Below are positions 34,542 through 45,460 of a DNA stretch of 64,000 bases, piece after piece. Numbering within the stretch: the first letter of the stretch is position 1; every line of letters begins with the position of its first letter. This stretch comes from Hermatobates lingyangjiaoensis (Eukaryota; Arthropoda; Insecta; Hemiptera; Hermatobatidae): the NCBI GenBank assembly GCA_026182355.1, contig JAPFBL010000068.1:8283001-8347000 (forward strand). The letters run 5' to 3'. The notes under the pieces are model-generated. The model worked only from the letters and a program-made list of their open reading frames with translations. It ran no database searches and was not told the origin of the DNA. The translations under genes and the position numbers were made by a program.

Positions 34542-35006
34542 GGTCAAGTTGAAGAATGTGTCCTTGATACTATTGAATACCTTTTTGATAAGTGCTCATA
34601 TAAAAGGCCAACAGCTTCATTCCATGAAGTTTATGCTTACCTATTTGGAGTACCAGAGATGATTGAAGTCGATGTAAAATATAATATCGTAAATAAGTAT
34701 GAAATATAAAAATCTGCTCATTTTGATTAATTGTATTCCAGTGTTAATTTAAAAAATTAAGGTATTTTTCCAAACAGATGTTTATCAATGACAATATCCA
34801 CGAGTTACTCTTATTAGATGGATGTTCATGCAACTTTCCTTTTCATTTATCACAAATTAATTGGTTTTTATGATGTACGCTCAATGCCATCAGTAGAGAA
34901 GGGGAAATTGAAATGGGTCAATTTATCTTTTGCTAAGTGCCGTCAACTAATGGAACAAGGGGAATCGTTTCTTTTCAGCAGCCATTTCCTTAGTCTTAAT
35001 AAGTGA
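34542..35006 (+). pseudogene. Two coding-like segments of an unidentified protein
   Basis: A 55-codon frame (34542-34709) reads VEECVLDTIEYLFDKC.. then YKRPTASFHEVYAYLFGVPE. A second frame (34818-35006) reads MDVHATFLFIYHKLIGFYD.. and ..KCRQLMEQGESFLFSS. Both have balanced, non-repetitive amino-acid composition unlike most chance frames in this DNA. The first is preceded by an AG and followed by a weak GTAAAA donor near 34672, so an internal exon is possible. I cannot assign a family. A decayed transposon or retroposed gene is as likely as a live exon. Confidence 0.3.
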
Positions 35007-35774
35007 TGAAGAAGCTGTCACTAATATTTAATTACTAATTTAGTTAGCACTTTTGGAAGGGACAGCCTAAATCGCAAACAAACAGCTATGAAACATTTAG
35101 ATCAATCTAAAATATACTTGATACTAAAATAAAATAAATACTATCTAGTATTTAATTACGACTTGGTTGAAATTCAAATACATTTAGAATCCTCCCAATC
35201 AATTCTAATGCACTATTCTAAGGTTTGAGCCTCAGTCATGTTCTTAGGTTTTTTGGAGGTGGACATAAAGTTCAAGCCATCCCTCGAAGAGAACTTTAGC
35301 AATTGCTTTCGAGCCTATATAATATCAGGGACTCGTTAATTATCTCTACTCTATTAAACTTCAGAAACCAAAACTGTAAGAATACTGATGTTGAATCAAC
35401 TGGGAATATAATTCACCCATAATAATAAATGAATCATTATTTTGGTTCAAAATAATAAATGAATGCTCTTTCCATATCTAGTACAACCCCCCGAGGATTA
35501 CATCCCATAAATGTAACAGCAGGAAATATTTTTTAAGGTCCTGAATTTACAACTACCGTTACTCCTATCTCAAATTAGATATATAAAATATGGAACACAA
35601 ACAACTAAGGATGGAGAGAACAAGTACTAGAGCAGCCAAGTTTGGTTGTACTCTATGTTTTACAAGCAATGGTATATTTGGAGAACATCAATAAAAGGTT
35701 GAATTCTCAATTTATTAACAGTTAAATTATCTGTTCGAATACAATATTCTGTTGAATTATTGTAATTTGCTCTA
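35007..35774. other. Intronic sequence without a recognised gene
   Basis: No gene or named repeat seen; composition is a little less AT-rich around 35220-35350. Confidence 0.45.
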
Positions 35775-36340
35775 ATTAAAGAATAACGATCAAGAAAAAA
35801 TTTAAACTCGAAATTTTGAGGGATTTACATGGTTTGATGTCCCTAAAAGTCAAATTTTTACGTTTTTTTTTCGAAGATGTATGCGTTTCCGTGTGTGGTT
35901 GGGGGGGGGAGTGGGTATGTGTGTATCCCAAAGTTTATGGACATGCCACATGCACCGTATTCACATTTTACACAAAAATGTATTCTATAGATGTGATTTT
36001 GGTTAACTTTTCTTTCATTTTAAACTACTATCTCCTCAATATTGAAATTTAAAATTATTGTGAATCTGAAAAGATTACCCGAAAAAATCTTTACAATTTC
36101 TTAATAACAACAAAAGTCAGTTTTGAATAAGATGTACAATTTTTGACTTATGATTGATTCTTAAAGCTTGTGGGCATATTATAGGAAACATCATTTGACT
36201 GATCATCCTAATAAAATTGCATCAAAAAAGAGAACCTTTTGACAGGTTATGATGAAACTTTTTTATTGAAATCTGGAGTGGCCTGCACCCTACTTTACTA
36301 TAAATAAGCCTAATACCAAAATCGTTACCAAACAACTGAC
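35775..36340 (+). repeat. Family X, short copy with both ends
   Basis: Head AACTCGAAATTTTGAGGG, a GT-rich GTGTGTGGTTGGGG patch and TTTTACACAAAAATG, then an end ATCTGGAGTGGCCTGCACCC and CTTTACTATAAATAAG. The total is about 550 bp, so most of the tail half is missing. Confidence 0.65.
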
Positions 36341-38509
36341 GTTCCTGTTATTTATATTTTAATCCATATGTATCATTTTTTTACATGTGGCTATAATCAT
36401 TTTCTTAATTGTAAGAAACATGAAATCGTTGATCAATCTTACTCGTTATTAAAATGATTAAACCACGGGAATGAATTTCTTCGGATTCGTACACATAGCG
36501 TCCAAAACTGTCATATTGTCTATGACATATTTGACAATAAATTAGTAGCCAAATTTAATTATTATTACTTTTTTAGTTATTATTACTTCTTTAATTTGAT
36601 TATTACTTCTCCAAAGACCATAATTTAAATTAGAATTCTAAAATGATTTAATATTTTTCTTATTTAATTTTTAATTTGCAGCCTACTTTTATAGTGTAAT
36701 TCATTTTACTACAAATGAATTTTAGCCATTTATTTATATTTTGCTTGTTATTCATTTAATTTAATTTATAATATCATATCCAATGCATGTTAATAATTAA
36801 TAACAGAGAACAAACAATCTCGTAATTGAAAGAATGAATGAATTTCTTTCAATAAATAAAGATTATTTCTCAAGCCACATCAATTTGTGGGTGTTAAAGT
36901 AAAAGTTGTGATACATTTCGTGTGATTCAAGTTCAGATAAAGTAAGGACCCTGTCACATGGGTAATGCGATGCAAGAGTATTCCACTCTATCGCTGTTCT
37001 TATCTTTCAACTCATTCAGACTACATGACACTTATTGATTCTTTTCTCTTTGTTTCGTGTTTCAATAATTGATACTGTTCCTTTCCAAGAAAAACATTAT
37101 TTCATATTTCTATTTGATTATTTGGCATATAATCCAGAAAATAAATATAAATATAGGGTCCTCTACACTCAACTTGGCTATAAGTAAGCATAATACCAAA
37201 CTCGTTTACTAATCAATTCAATGAGTTCATTTATTTTGTCGGTTATAATAAAGTTTAAATTATTGATGTAGAACTATCTGATAGGTTATTACAATTATTA
37301 AAAGAGACCCTGAGTCTCATCGAACTGATAATCTTAATATCTAATTGGATAATTGGAAACTGGGATATTTAATGTTACATGTTAATGATCCATTTAATTG
37401 GATAATTGGAAACTGGGAATGTTACATGTTACTATAAATTTGATTTAGGCATATGTACTAAGATCTAGGGATATTCTTCTTTACAGGGGAGTGATTACAA
37501 CTACTAAAAGTGAAGCGCTGCTAAGCATTAGCTTACTTGATATAAACGGATTTACTTGATATGTAAATCTTGTTATTGATTACATATCAATTTGATATGT
37601 AACATTCACAAACAGAAATTTAATAAGGATATACGAATTGAGAAACAGAAAGATTGAAAAGAGAAAACGATAAGGTCTAACTGCTATATTCCTTGAGACC
37701 AAATGAAGAAAATACCGTCCATAAAGCTGGATAAATGATAGAGTGGTTTGAGACGTGGCAAAGAAACCTTGTTCAAACTTCACCATAAAAAAGTTAGCAA
37801 AGGAGAAATCCATGAGTATGCTCATAGTAGATTTTACTATGGAAAATAAGATTACTTTATGGAAAATATTATTACTTATGGAAAATAAGAAATTTGAGTA
37901 AAATTTAAATTATCTTTAAATCAGAAGGCATTATTGAGAAAAAAAACCAACCATCTTAACGATGACATTGGTGGAAAGAGTGACTGGTGGAGTTCTCTAT
38001 CAAGAAAATATCGGATACTCTCCAAACCTTCAGTTTGGTTTATGGAAGTGACATAGACACTTCCTGTCACTCCTTCATGTTAAAAAGTAACTAATTTCAA
38101 GGTTCGTAGATGAGAGATCATCAAAGCTGTTGAGAATTTGAAGGAAATAAAGCTGTTTTTGCGAATGTTGCAATATCGTAGTAATCTTGTTTGTTATCTT
38201 CTATGATTTTGTGAGTAATATTATTTTATTTAGTTTGTAATTATTTACAATAAAATAATTATAACGTAATTATTTGTTTAGTTTCTAATATTTTGAAGTA
38301 TCATTTATTTAGTTACTTTAAAAGATAGGATTAGAATGATGAGATTAGATCAATATATACGATGAGATATCCATCCAAAACCCAGCAATAGTTGAAAATG
38401 AGTACAGATATATAAAATTTCTAATTAATATTTATTCCTCTTAAAATTCTTCTTATATTACTTTTATTTATCGTTCTTTATTGCTGTACTACATATAAAA
38501 TATAGTAAC
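36341..38509. other. AT-rich sequence with a family X end fragment
   Basis: At 37155-37215 there is a family X end (CTCTACACTCAACTTGGCTA, TAAGTAAGCATAATACC) without a body. No gene recognised in the rest. Confidence 0.45.
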
Positions 38510-39170
38510 CTCATGATAAAATCTCGAGGTTTTTACGGATTTACGTTTTAAGGCCTCCAAAGCCCTTTCTACTTCAGCATAACGATCATGAAAAAAATTA
38601 ATCTGAAGATTTTATTGCGGATCAACATGTTTAGAGTTCCAAAAGTCTTTTTTGTCGTTTTTTTGATGATGTCTCTTTGTGTGTGGGTTGGTGTAGATCG
38701 AAAAGTTTGTGGAACCCTGAAGTCCAGACCATTTGATGGATCAAATTGATACTTTTCACAAAGTCCGTATAGTGTAGATGCAGCCTGTTGTTGTTAGGCA
38801 AAATTGCAGCGCAGAGAAGTTACTTTTTTGAGAGAAATGTGATGTTAGACAACATTTTTTCCTTTCAAACTACCAAATTTACAGTGTTAAAATTTTGGCA
38901 TATCATGAAACTAACGGGAGCAATAAATAAAAAACAACCTTAGAAGTTTAAAACAATAGAAGAAACATTTTTTGCTATAAAATATAATAATTTTGGCTTA
39001 TGATTGATTTAAAATTTGTAGGCACAATGCAGATTTATCGTTTAACAGATCAAAATGAAATTTTATCAAAAAATAGCATCTTATTTGAAGATGAGCTAAA
39101 GACTTCTTTTCAAAATTTATAAGAAAAGAAAGTCAAAAGACTTTCTTTTCTTATAAAAAGCGTTATGAAA
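38510..39170 (+). repeat. Family X, diverged copy with a partly duplicated head
   Basis: Two degraded heads (near 38518 and 38585) precede GATGATGTCTCTTTGTGTGT, TTTGATGGATCAAATTG and TTTTTTCCTTTCAAACTACC. At 39117-39156 an 18-bp perfect inverted repeat (TTATAAGAAAAGAAAGTC, 4-base loop) is embedded in the body. Confidence 0.6.
39117..39156. repeat. Perfect 18-bp inverted repeat, 4-base loop
   Basis: Arms 39117-39134 and 39139-39156 are exact reverse complements around AAAA. It lies within a family X copy and has no counterpart in the other copies, so it probably arose locally. Confidence 0.85.
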
Positions 39171-39335
39171 TTTTTATGATTTGAGAACATGCTTTGATGC
39201 TTGATCAATTGTTAGTGAGAAGGCAAAACCAGATTCATGTCACTTTGATATCTGTTCTTATTTTTTTAACATTCTAGTTTTCATTAGTATACTTACTGCC
39301 TTTGTGTATATCCTGCATATTCACGCAATATAGAA

Positions 39336-39530
39336 AGATGTGTAAATCACAAAGATCTGGATATAAATCTAACTAAAACCGTCCTTATAACTTTCTAAAG
39401 AAGAAAGAAAGTAGGCCTCAAATACCTCATTATTCCAAAATACTAAACTAAAACTCTCACAAGTACATGCGTTTTTTCATTTTTTTATGGAAATCTAGAC
39501 TGGATAAGTCATGTACCAGATATATCACCT
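39336..39530 (+). pseudogene. LINE reverse-transcriptase relic
   Basis: One frame reads RCVNHKDLDINLTKTVLITF, a stop, then RRKKVGLKYL. About 60 bases further a frame reads YGNLDWISHVPDI. This reproduces the order W/C..GL.INP.KT..V.F.RR then LG..LD..L.W..H that follows the catalytic YADD motif in Jockey/R1-type reverse transcriptases. It is related in wording to the relic at 57796-58030. Stops make it non-functional. Confidence 0.55.
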
Positions 39531-39764
39531 GATAACCTAATTTTATTAATAAAAATAACATATCAGATTCTAGCTTAATGATTATAAGTTTGTTATGACT
39601 GGCAAAATGGATATAGCCACAAAAAAACAAGGAAGTTCATTAAATTGGTGACCTATTAATTTGATAATAATTTACCAGAAAGTTTTATAATATGCCTACA
39701 CGATGAACACATTAAAAGAAAACCAAAACTCATTTAGTTGTTAAGGAGTTTGATTTATGTATAG

Positions 39765-39960
39765 TGTAGTGAGTGTAAGCCACTCCAGATTTTTTCTTAA
39801 CTTTTTATTTAATTATTATTCCTTACCCTTAATTAGTATTAATTATTTAACCTTAATTATTTATCCTTCATTTTAATGTTATATATATATATATATATCT
39901 CAATTTATATAAATATATATATATATAAATAGCTCAATTTATATATATATATATAAAGTT
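39765..39960. repeat. Family X end and AT microsatellites
   Basis: A family X end (GAGTGTAAGCCACTCCAGATT) at 39767-39792 is followed by AT-rich sequence and two (AT)n runs (39880-39898 and 39912-39955) interrupted by a CTCAATTTATAT string that occurs twice. Confidence 0.7.
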
Positions 39961-41380
39961 AAAAATAGAAAGAGACACGTAAAAAAACAAGGCAGTATAA
40001 CTCACTATCAATATTTTATCCCTTTTAAAGGTCAGGAAAGAGAGTGTTGCAATGGGAAGACAAAAGCAAACTCAACATTTTGATGTCCGTTCTTTTTTTA
40101 ATATTCTAGTTTTCATTATATGTGCTCTACTTGTTTTACTCTGATTTCCCTCATTCGCTCCAGAAGAAAGGTTTACGAAAAAGTGTTGTTGAGCTAACAT
40201 AAGAGCAATTTCGGAAATCGTAGTTTCAAGTTGTTCACGAGAACTCATACACTTAATGTTTAAGTATACGAATAAGAAGTAAGTTAGTAATAATAAAACA
40301 TATCACATCATAACACATATTTTTTTATGAAGTACTACAGCAGAAAAATACATTTATTTGATATCTGGGTAACTGTTCATTATGTTATCGTAATGATTAA
40401 AAGGTATGCTCTCACTAATGAAACTTGAGTTCGTTTATTTGAAACAGACCTCTGAATTAATTCAGTTATTTTTTTACTTAATAACTCATGGTCTTTTTTC
40501 GACATTTTTTTTTAAATATTATGCACATACAAGGCAATCTATTTTTGTTTGTTTTGAATAATGTCATTTTAATTGTTTTAATTGATATGTCATTGAACTT
40601 AATAACAATAGTTTATTATAATTTATAAGGCCTTGTTGTTTTACAACATTTTAAGAGGAACTAGTTAAACTGAGATCCATTGTAGAAGTTTTGCTCGGTT
40701 GGGTTAGCTGTCGGGACTTGTTAGCCGTCTTAATGAAGTTATTTCAAATCTATAGAACAATGGCTGCAAACAATAATGTTGCTGAAAATATTTTTTTTTA
40801 TTGAAAAGCACCATCTGAGTTATTTTAAATAACTCTTAAATAACTCCCGAAAATAACTCTTTAAAATTAAATCTACCATAACTAAAAGATTTATAAGTAT
40901 AGAAATATTAGTTTGGGCGATTTAAAATTTACTGTTAAATTAAAACTTGGCCCTTAAAGATGGAATACTGTTTATCTTGATACATACACTCTATCTCACA
41001 CTAAAACACATCACACTATATCATACATCACATATTCATAGTTATAATGTTTGTTTTGTTTTAGTATCTGTTGTATCTAGTATTATTGTGGAGATTATAC
41101 TTCTATATGCCATGTAGTGAATTGTTATTAGCCAGAAGATTTTTTTATATATAATGTTCTATAGCTTTTAGACACAATTAGCTTTTAAGGAGTAAAAACT
41201 ATTTTCACTTGTCAAGTACAAGTAGAATTTTTGTTATCTTATTTCTTATTTTTTATAGTTCTTATTTCTCATCTTCCCTAGTAATGCTTTATGGTGAACT
41301 TTGGTGGGTGCGAAAGATGTCAATCCTATCACTGTAATTAGCTATCCGACATACATATTGTGAACATCATATTAAATCAC
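39961..41380. other. AT-rich sequence without a recognised gene
   Basis: No gene or classifiable repeat seen. Confidence 0.5.
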
Positions 41381-41493
41381 CTTACCTCGTGAATCGGTGT
41401 TAGCCACCCAACCGGTATCGCATGCTGTGCATCTTCAAGTGGGACTCCCCACTAATCGGTAGCTACGAGTATAACACCGACTCACGAGGTAAG
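41381..41493. repeat. Foldback element with 22-bp near-perfect terminal inverted repeats
   Basis: CTTACCTCGTGAATCGGTGT at 41381 is the reverse complement, with one mismatch, of the sequence at 41472-41493. The ~69-bp centre is GC-rich and itself nearly palindromic (AGTGGGACTCCCCACT). The outer ends read CTTACCTCGTG inward from each side, so each strand shows a CACGAG|GTAAG string that would make a good splice donor. It resembles a small MITE. Confidence 0.75.
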
Positions 41494-43105
41494 ACGGACT
41501 ATCATAATAATAAGATGTTTACAAACTTGTATGGTACTAATAATGTGTGTCTATATATATATATTGTGAGGGAAAAAAGTTGCCTGGCAGACTGGTGTTG
41601 GATCTAATCACGCTGTTTTCCTGGCTGTGCTACAAACTTAAAGAAAATGTCAATTTATATACAAAATAGAGAAAAACAACCGCTCAATGCTTGAAAAATT
41701 ATCACTATCCAAGTTTTTTCCACTGCCTGTCAGATTGCGGAAAACTACCAACCTGTATTTCCCAAGAAATACAGCCAGTCCTTTTTTACAGACTTTCTTG
41801 ATATCTCCAAGTAATCTGACAGTGTAGGTATACCGCTTATTTAGATGCATCTTTTCCAGGATACATAGAAATATTCCAGGAAAATGGTTTGAAATTAGAA
41901 GTGACTGAAATTGAAAGAAGATACATTGTAACGTAGTGCTTTATCGCTTGTGAGAACTTCAGGTTGGCTGGGACAGGAATTTAAATTGGTAGACGTTGGT
42001 GGGAGCTTCATGACGGAGTTGTGATTGCGCAGTCTGTCACACATCTAGGTGCGGAGGGATGAGATAGCGGTGTAGTGTTGGAGGGATCCTATTTCTGAGA
42101 GAGATTGGAGGTGCTTAGTCCATTTTAGTTGAGTCTGTCTGAAGACTCATAAAGTGGTTTATCTACACAGCAAGGTAAGATTGCCATTTAGTGGCGAGTC
42201 AACAGAGTAGGTGGAGGCTCAGGTTCGAGAGAAGCCTAAGCTTCCACGTTCTAGTGTGTCTAAATCTGTCCTTTCCCTTTCTTGCATTACGAGACGTTTT
42301 TCTGGTTAGTCTGGGGCTGTTGATTCTTCCTCTGGATGAGTGAAGTGGGAACGACGAAGAGGTAGCCGGACTAAGAATCCACCGTGAGGTTGGTCTGTAC
42401 AAACAGTTTATCTTCGACCTTCAGGACAGTTTTGTTATTCCCTATTAATTTAACATTAAATATCGTCATTTGTTAATAAGCGTTAGGATGAGGTCGTAGG
42501 GCTATTCTTTTGGCCGTTATTAATCAATATACGCTTGTTTATTTGTAATTGTTTAAGTTTTTACTAATATTAAATTAGTTATAATTACAAATGTTAAATA
42601 AACTAATAACTTAAGTCTATTTATAATATATTTATATCTGTCTATGTTTTTGCTTCGGAATTATAATAAGAAAGAGGACATATATTTTATCAAGCTATAA
42701 TTACATCTTTTTTGTTGTCACCTGTTCTTCTGTGGGACTTGGTTGCAGCTAAGCCGCAAGGTTAGTCATCGTTCTGTACTAGAAGTTCTGGAATGTTTTA
42801 GTATAACTTTAGTGAAGAAGTGGAATGTTTCAAGTATCTTTTAAAACTGTTTTCAAAGCAAAATATTCTGACAAGATATTTCAAAATATACAAACAAGTG
42901 AATGGTACAGTCATAGATTTTCTCTTGGAAGTCATTTTTGCAAATTTTAAAGTGGAATAAACCTTTTTAAAAAAAATATAGAAACCTGCAGTCTGTCGAA
43001 GGTACATTGGTGACATTTTCCTCTTATAGGAGCTATTTTCAAAGATAATGGCATTATTGCTTTCAAGGAGCTCCTAGAGGAGATATTGAGCCTAACCTAA
43101 CTGTT
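41494..43105. other. Intron segment with a GC-richer island (41900-42420)
   Basis: The island is clearly less AT-rich than its surroundings but I find no exon or transposon domain in either strand. The largest frame (42402-42199, minus) is basic, serine-rich and unconvincing. Short coding-like text at 43029-43103 (KDNGIIAFKELLEEIL) is followed by a stop. Confidence 0.35.
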
Positions 43106-43320
43106 AAGAACCGCCCAGAACTTCACTTGCCTTCTCTGGAAATCAAAGCTCATAACTGCACCTGTGTCAGACTATAGCTGAACGGGACGTATGACTACCA
43201 TGGTTGTGTAAAACAGCCTTCATACCCTACAGTCAATTACTGCAATTACACATTTGACTACGGTGTTATAATAAAATTAAATGGAGTCCAAATGATAAAG
43301 CATAATTACGATAATGGTTA
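43106..43320 (+). pseudogene. Coding-like relic with a Cys-rich, N-glycosylation-like frame
   Basis: A plus-strand frame with one internal stop (after HNCTCVRL) spans about 71 codons. It contains three N-x-S/T sites (NCT, NGT, NYT) and five cysteines in about 50 residues, suggesting a relic of a secreted or membrane-exposed protein. It lies inside the DNAL1 intron on the opposite strand. I cannot assign a family. Chance cannot be excluded. Confidence 0.22.
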
Positions 43321-43403
43321 ACTTGACTTGAGTAGACCTTCTTACTATCAAGTGCTGGGTTACTCCTTGAAGTTAAATAGTTTAATGATAAAATGACATT
43401 TAC

Positions 43404-43584
43404 CCAAGAGAAGCAGGTCGGCAAGCTGAGACAGTTCTTGAAGTTTACTCACCTCAACCCATTCTTTGATTACATTGTGTGATGCATACAATACCCTCAG
43501 CTTCTTTAATGATAATAGTGGTTTGAGTTTTTCCACCATATTATAAGAAATCCAAAGCTCTTCTAAACTGTCGGCTACTGCTTC
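43404..43584 (-). CDS. DNAL1: DNAL1, axonemal dynein light chain 1: central LRR exon
   Basis: This 181-bp exon runs from a TTTTTTGACAG acceptor (AG at 43586-43585) to a GTAAAT donor at 43403. It encodes 60 residues: EAVADSLEELWISYNMVEKL, KPLLSLKKLRVLYASHNVIK, then EWVEVSKLQELSQLADLLLL, plus the first base of a glycine codon. It matches the signature centre of DNAL1 (EAV-x-x-(T/S)LEELW-(I/L)SYN..EK(L/I)...LKVLY-x-(S)-N-N...W), which forms leucine-rich repeats and the C-terminal helix. An internal GAG|GTGAGT at 43453/43452 looks like a donor. Reading through it keeps the family alignment (V-K-L..L..L-x-DLL-x-x-G), so the full exon is preferred. The frame is intact. The change SNN to SHN in the LRR ladder is the main unusual residue. 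Confidence 0.95.
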
Positions 43585-43725
43585 CTGTCAAAAAAGTCAT
43601 CTTTCAACATTTGCTTTACATAAAAGAAACTGAAATCTTTTTAGCAATACAACATATGATTATTTAATACAATTTTTATTTATAATAACATGTATGTTAA
43701 TAAAAACATTCATATTATGGGTATT

Positions 43726-43729
43726 AACC

Positions 43730-43761
<32 letters not shown>

Positions 43762-43780
43762 TTATATATATTGTCATATA
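43726..43780. repeat. AT microsatellite
   Basis: An interrupted (AT)n tract precedes the minus-oriented Penelope-like module. AT runs adjoin nearly all copies of that module in this window. Confidence 0.85.
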
Positions 43781-43794
43781 TATTATAGATATTG

Positions 43795-43960
43795 GTTATA
43801 CAGAAACATCACAATAAATAAACACGTGATACAATCAATGAAGTTTAAACCACAATGAAAAAAGGAAAATAATGGAAATAAGAGCTCTGAGGCCTTTCAT
43901 TTATGTCATCAGAGAGCAGACAAAGCAAAAACCGAGAAGCTAACATAAAAGTAATCGAGA
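43795..43960 (-). mobile_element. Penelope-like (type I) module, diverged subfamily
   Basis: On the minus strand it reads CTCTGATGACATAAATGAAA, GGCCTCAGAGCTC, then TTCATTGTGGTTTAAAC, TTCATTGATTG and CACGTGTTTATT, the same order as the type I module but with different wording. CTGATGA, a short CAT..ATG stem and GAAA form the clearest hammerhead-like core spelling in the window. Confidence 0.5.
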
Positions 43961-44423
43961 AGGAAGGTAACAAAACCGCTAGAAACTCAATATAACAATA
44001 TAGTTTGATAAGAAAAAATACCCGAAAAAATGAAACAATGCAAGTTCAAGAAAAAAAAATTATTTGGGAGCCCCACATGTTGGGGGCTGACGAGTCAATG
44101 ACTGGCACAACAGCCTTAATGAAGCCTAAAACCAGTGCACAACAATTGACTGGCTACTTAAAGGATACATTGCAAGGCTTAAGGAAGTGTGTATTTTCTT
44201 AGAGGGTTCGTATTAGCTGTATATGGAAGTAATTCTGATCACGTTTTAAAATCAAGAAATGATTTTAAACTATAACGTAGATGCAAAACTTTATCCCTGC
44301 CATCAGAGAGAATGCCAAACTATTGGCCCTTTGTCTGTGTAACGTCAGGTACTTGTCATGGTTAGGTTAAGGTGACTGTAAAACAAAGGAAACACATACT
44401 TTATGGGGCTCTTTGTAAAACGT

Positions 44424-44499
44424 TTGATTTTGTCTTGGAAGCTCTAAATTTGTCCTTCTCAAGCGTCTGAAATCATCCCTACTAGGGAATGAAAGCCAT
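44424..44499 (+). repeat. Dispersed direct repeat, first copy (partner 45378-45460)
   Basis: TGATTTTGTCTTGGAAGCTC, CTAAATTTGTCCTTCTCAAG, GCGTCTGAAATCATCCCTAC and GGGAATGAAA recur ~950 bp downstream with scattered changes and an 11-base insertion. They could be the two ends of one old element (LTR-like) or two copies of a small repeat. Confidence 0.6.
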
Positions 44500-45377
44500 G
44501 AGCCTAAATACAGAATGTTTCATTTTGCATATGAAAAGGTCTCGGGCTGCACCTAAATCCAGACTTTCATCCTTCGCAAATGCAGATTAACTTGCTATCC
44601 TTTAAATTAAATCTGTTAAATTTAGCACCCAGTCGACACTATAATGATATCCACTAATAAACTTTAGCGAAGCAGAATTAATGATCCCTCATAAATAATA
44701 AATGTAGCTTTCAGTAATCAAAATGTAAATAAAATTACAATGAGTAACAGTTTCTTTCTAATTGTGTGGCAATTTAGAAGACATCAAGCTCTAAGTGTGA
44801 ACATTACAAAAAACCTCTTGTCATAAATCTACACCAATTTCTGGGATTCTTTTAACTTTTTTTTAAGTCTTTCTTTATAACATAAATCTGCATTTTCTGA
44901 GATATATATTCTGTTTAACTTAATTTAAATGATTGTTCACCGAGAGACCTCTTATTTCAGTTAATTTTTAAAAGAAGGTCTTTATAACTTCAGGACTGTT
45001 TATCTTTGTCATTTTTTTTAAATTTTTATAGATTAATCTAAGAAAAGAAATTCCTCAACTAATTTGTAATTTTTGGAATAATTTAAAGGCTTGGTTTATT
45101 TATACTGATAAGGCGAAATAAAACACAACTTCACAATCATACGTTCACCAGAAAAACACCTGGCATAAAGAAAAAGTTTCTAAATCATCTTAAAGTCAAA
45201 GAACTTAATCAAGGAAACAATTACCATAATTTGGTTTATAGTTTTTCCAATAGACCAAAAGTTTTAAACAATTTTTAAACCACTATTGATTAAAGTAAAC
45301 ACCAAACAAAACAGAAATTAATTACGAACCATTCAGTGTTTGTATCCTAATTGATTAAACTAAGTTTCAATTAAAGT

Positions 45378-45460
45378 TGATTTTCTCTGGGAAGTACTAA
45401 ATTTGTCCTACTCAAGTTTATTAGAGCGTCTGAAATCGTCCCTACTAGGAATGAAACCTA
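45378..45460 (+). repeat. Dispersed direct repeat, second copy (partner 44424-44499)
   Basis: TGATTTTCTCTGGGAAGTAC, CTAAATTTGTCCTACTCAAG, then an extra TTTATTAGA, then GCGTCTGAAATCGTCCCTAC. Same orientation as the first copy. Confidence 0.6.

Larger units (their letters stand above)
13921..43403 (-). other. DNAL1: DNAL1 last intron, 29.5 kb, filled with transposons
   Basis: The intron runs from a GTAAAT donor (43403-43398) to a TATTTCAG acceptor at 13921 and is phase 1 (splits a glycine codon). It contains the composite Helitron array, most family X copies, two SINEs, Penelope-like modules, a reverse-transcriptase relic and some coding-like relics. None of these interrupts the exons. That the exons are spliced together is inferred from family order and matching phases; I have no transcript. 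Confidence 0.85.

Noticed and set aside
34441..34560. SGVKRGASQGLGLLCFNF, similar to a reverse-transcriptase GVxQGS motif
   Set aside because: Neither the preceding catalytic block nor the YADD motif follows at the expected distance in any frame, so the resemblance is probably chance.
35816..36052. 78-codon frame with VCVSVCGWGG
   Set aside because: Translation of the family X GT-rich patch, not a protein gene.
41422..41607. 61-codon frame beginning MLCIFKWDS
   Set aside because: It begins inside the foldback element and runs into an AT microsatellite. No family resemblance.
42199..42402. Basic, serine-rich minus frame in the GC-richer island
   Set aside because: Composition follows the local base bias, and no motif or splice context supports it.
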